Assembly: GCF_001426225.1 (NCBI RefSeq)
Contig: NZ_LMRT01000009.1
Coordinates: 371,594-435,593 of the forward strand
DNA from: Allobosea sp. Leaf344
GTDB lineage: Bacteria; Pseudomonadota; Alphaproteobacteria; Rhizobiales; Beijerinckiaceae
Length of the DNA stretch: 64,000 bases
Reading direction: 5' to 3'
A program made the position numbers and the translations under genes. Position 1 is the stretch's first letter; each line of letters begins with the position of its first letter. Below, piece after piece: positions 63,879-64,000 of this stretch. The notes beneath the pieces were generated by a model. It was not told where the DNA came from and did not search any database. It worked only from the letters and a program-made list of their open reading frames with translations.

Positions 63879-64000
63879 ATGTCGCAGCTCTCCACCATCG
63901 CCGGACGCGCCGGCCGGCGCTTCGTCTCGTCGCTGCCGGCGCTGTTCGGCGTGCTGGTCTTCACCTTCCTGCTGATGCGCGTGCTGCCGGGCGATCCCGC
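63879..64000 (+). CDS. ABC permease (DppB-like), 3' truncated by the window edge
   Basis: Only the first 40 codons are present: a basic start (RAGRRFVSSLP) and ALFGVLVFTFLLMRVLPGDPA, the first membrane span and LPGDPA motif of DppB-type permeases. The reading stays open to the window end. Belongs with the binding protein upstream. Confidence 0.85.
   Translation, partial: MSQLSTIAGRAGRRFVSSLPALFGVLVFTFLLMRVLPGDP

Overview
This is a GC-rich window with about 72 protein genes and one tRNA. It looks like chromosome of an alphaproteobacterium of the order Hyphomicrobiales, possibly Bosea-like. The order is suggested by the L21 protein with a long C-terminal helix-hairpin-helix tail, cobalt chelatase CobS/CobT, a Zur gene overlapping ispG, a PHA-linked small protein and many ABC importers for organic acids and peptides. 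The genus is a guess from gene content. No transposase, integrase, phage gene, CRISPR array or rRNA is visible.

Layout. 1-1432: end of a sugar-acid operon (SDR dehydrogenase, D-erythronate dehydrogenase DenD). 1548-5404: housekeeping (DUF3833 lipoprotein, GNAT, rpmA, rplU, tRNA-Ser(CGA)), then a cysteine-rich copper-type protein, a DUF2171 protein and a small exported protein. 5510-22882: a 17-kb catabolic locus made of a divergent flavoprotein, LeuC/LeuD-like hydro-lyase, GntR regulator, complete Liv-type ABC importer, MmgE/PrpD, isocitrate-lyase-family lyase, HyuB/HyuA, an isochorismatase-fold protein lacking its cysteine, and two Asp/Glu-racemase-fold proteins lacking theirs. I consider this the best candidate for an undescribed pathway. 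22978-24321: small exported proteins and a VOC protein. 24479-28792: phytase-like esterase, then cobS-GNAT-cobT. 28981-32702: two glycosyltransferases and two methyltransferase-like genes. 32699-33574: folD.

33779-37114: a compact operon of cytosine-deaminase-like amidohydrolase, FAD oxidase and flavodoxin-fold reductase. 37209-44647: MarR, EamA transporter, Kup, ispG, zur, 3-hydroxybutyrate dehydrogenase and patatin. 44726-54118: DUF3830, then an operon with two amidohydrolases interleaved with a complete Dpp-type importer. 54119-58578: TspO, a CPA2 antiporter, a PHA-granule-region protein and small stress or envelope proteins. 58839-64000: a further catabolic operon (epimerase, SDR, flavin monooxygenase-like protein, peptide-type binding protein, start of a permease) that leaves the window.

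Taken together the window describes a heterotroph with many scavenging modules. Each importer is co-transcribed with its own ring-opening hydrolases, dehydrogenases or lyases. A recurring physical feature is that all three solute-binding-protein genes followed by sequence in the window have a strong GC hairpin shortly after their stop codon, ahead of the next operon gene.
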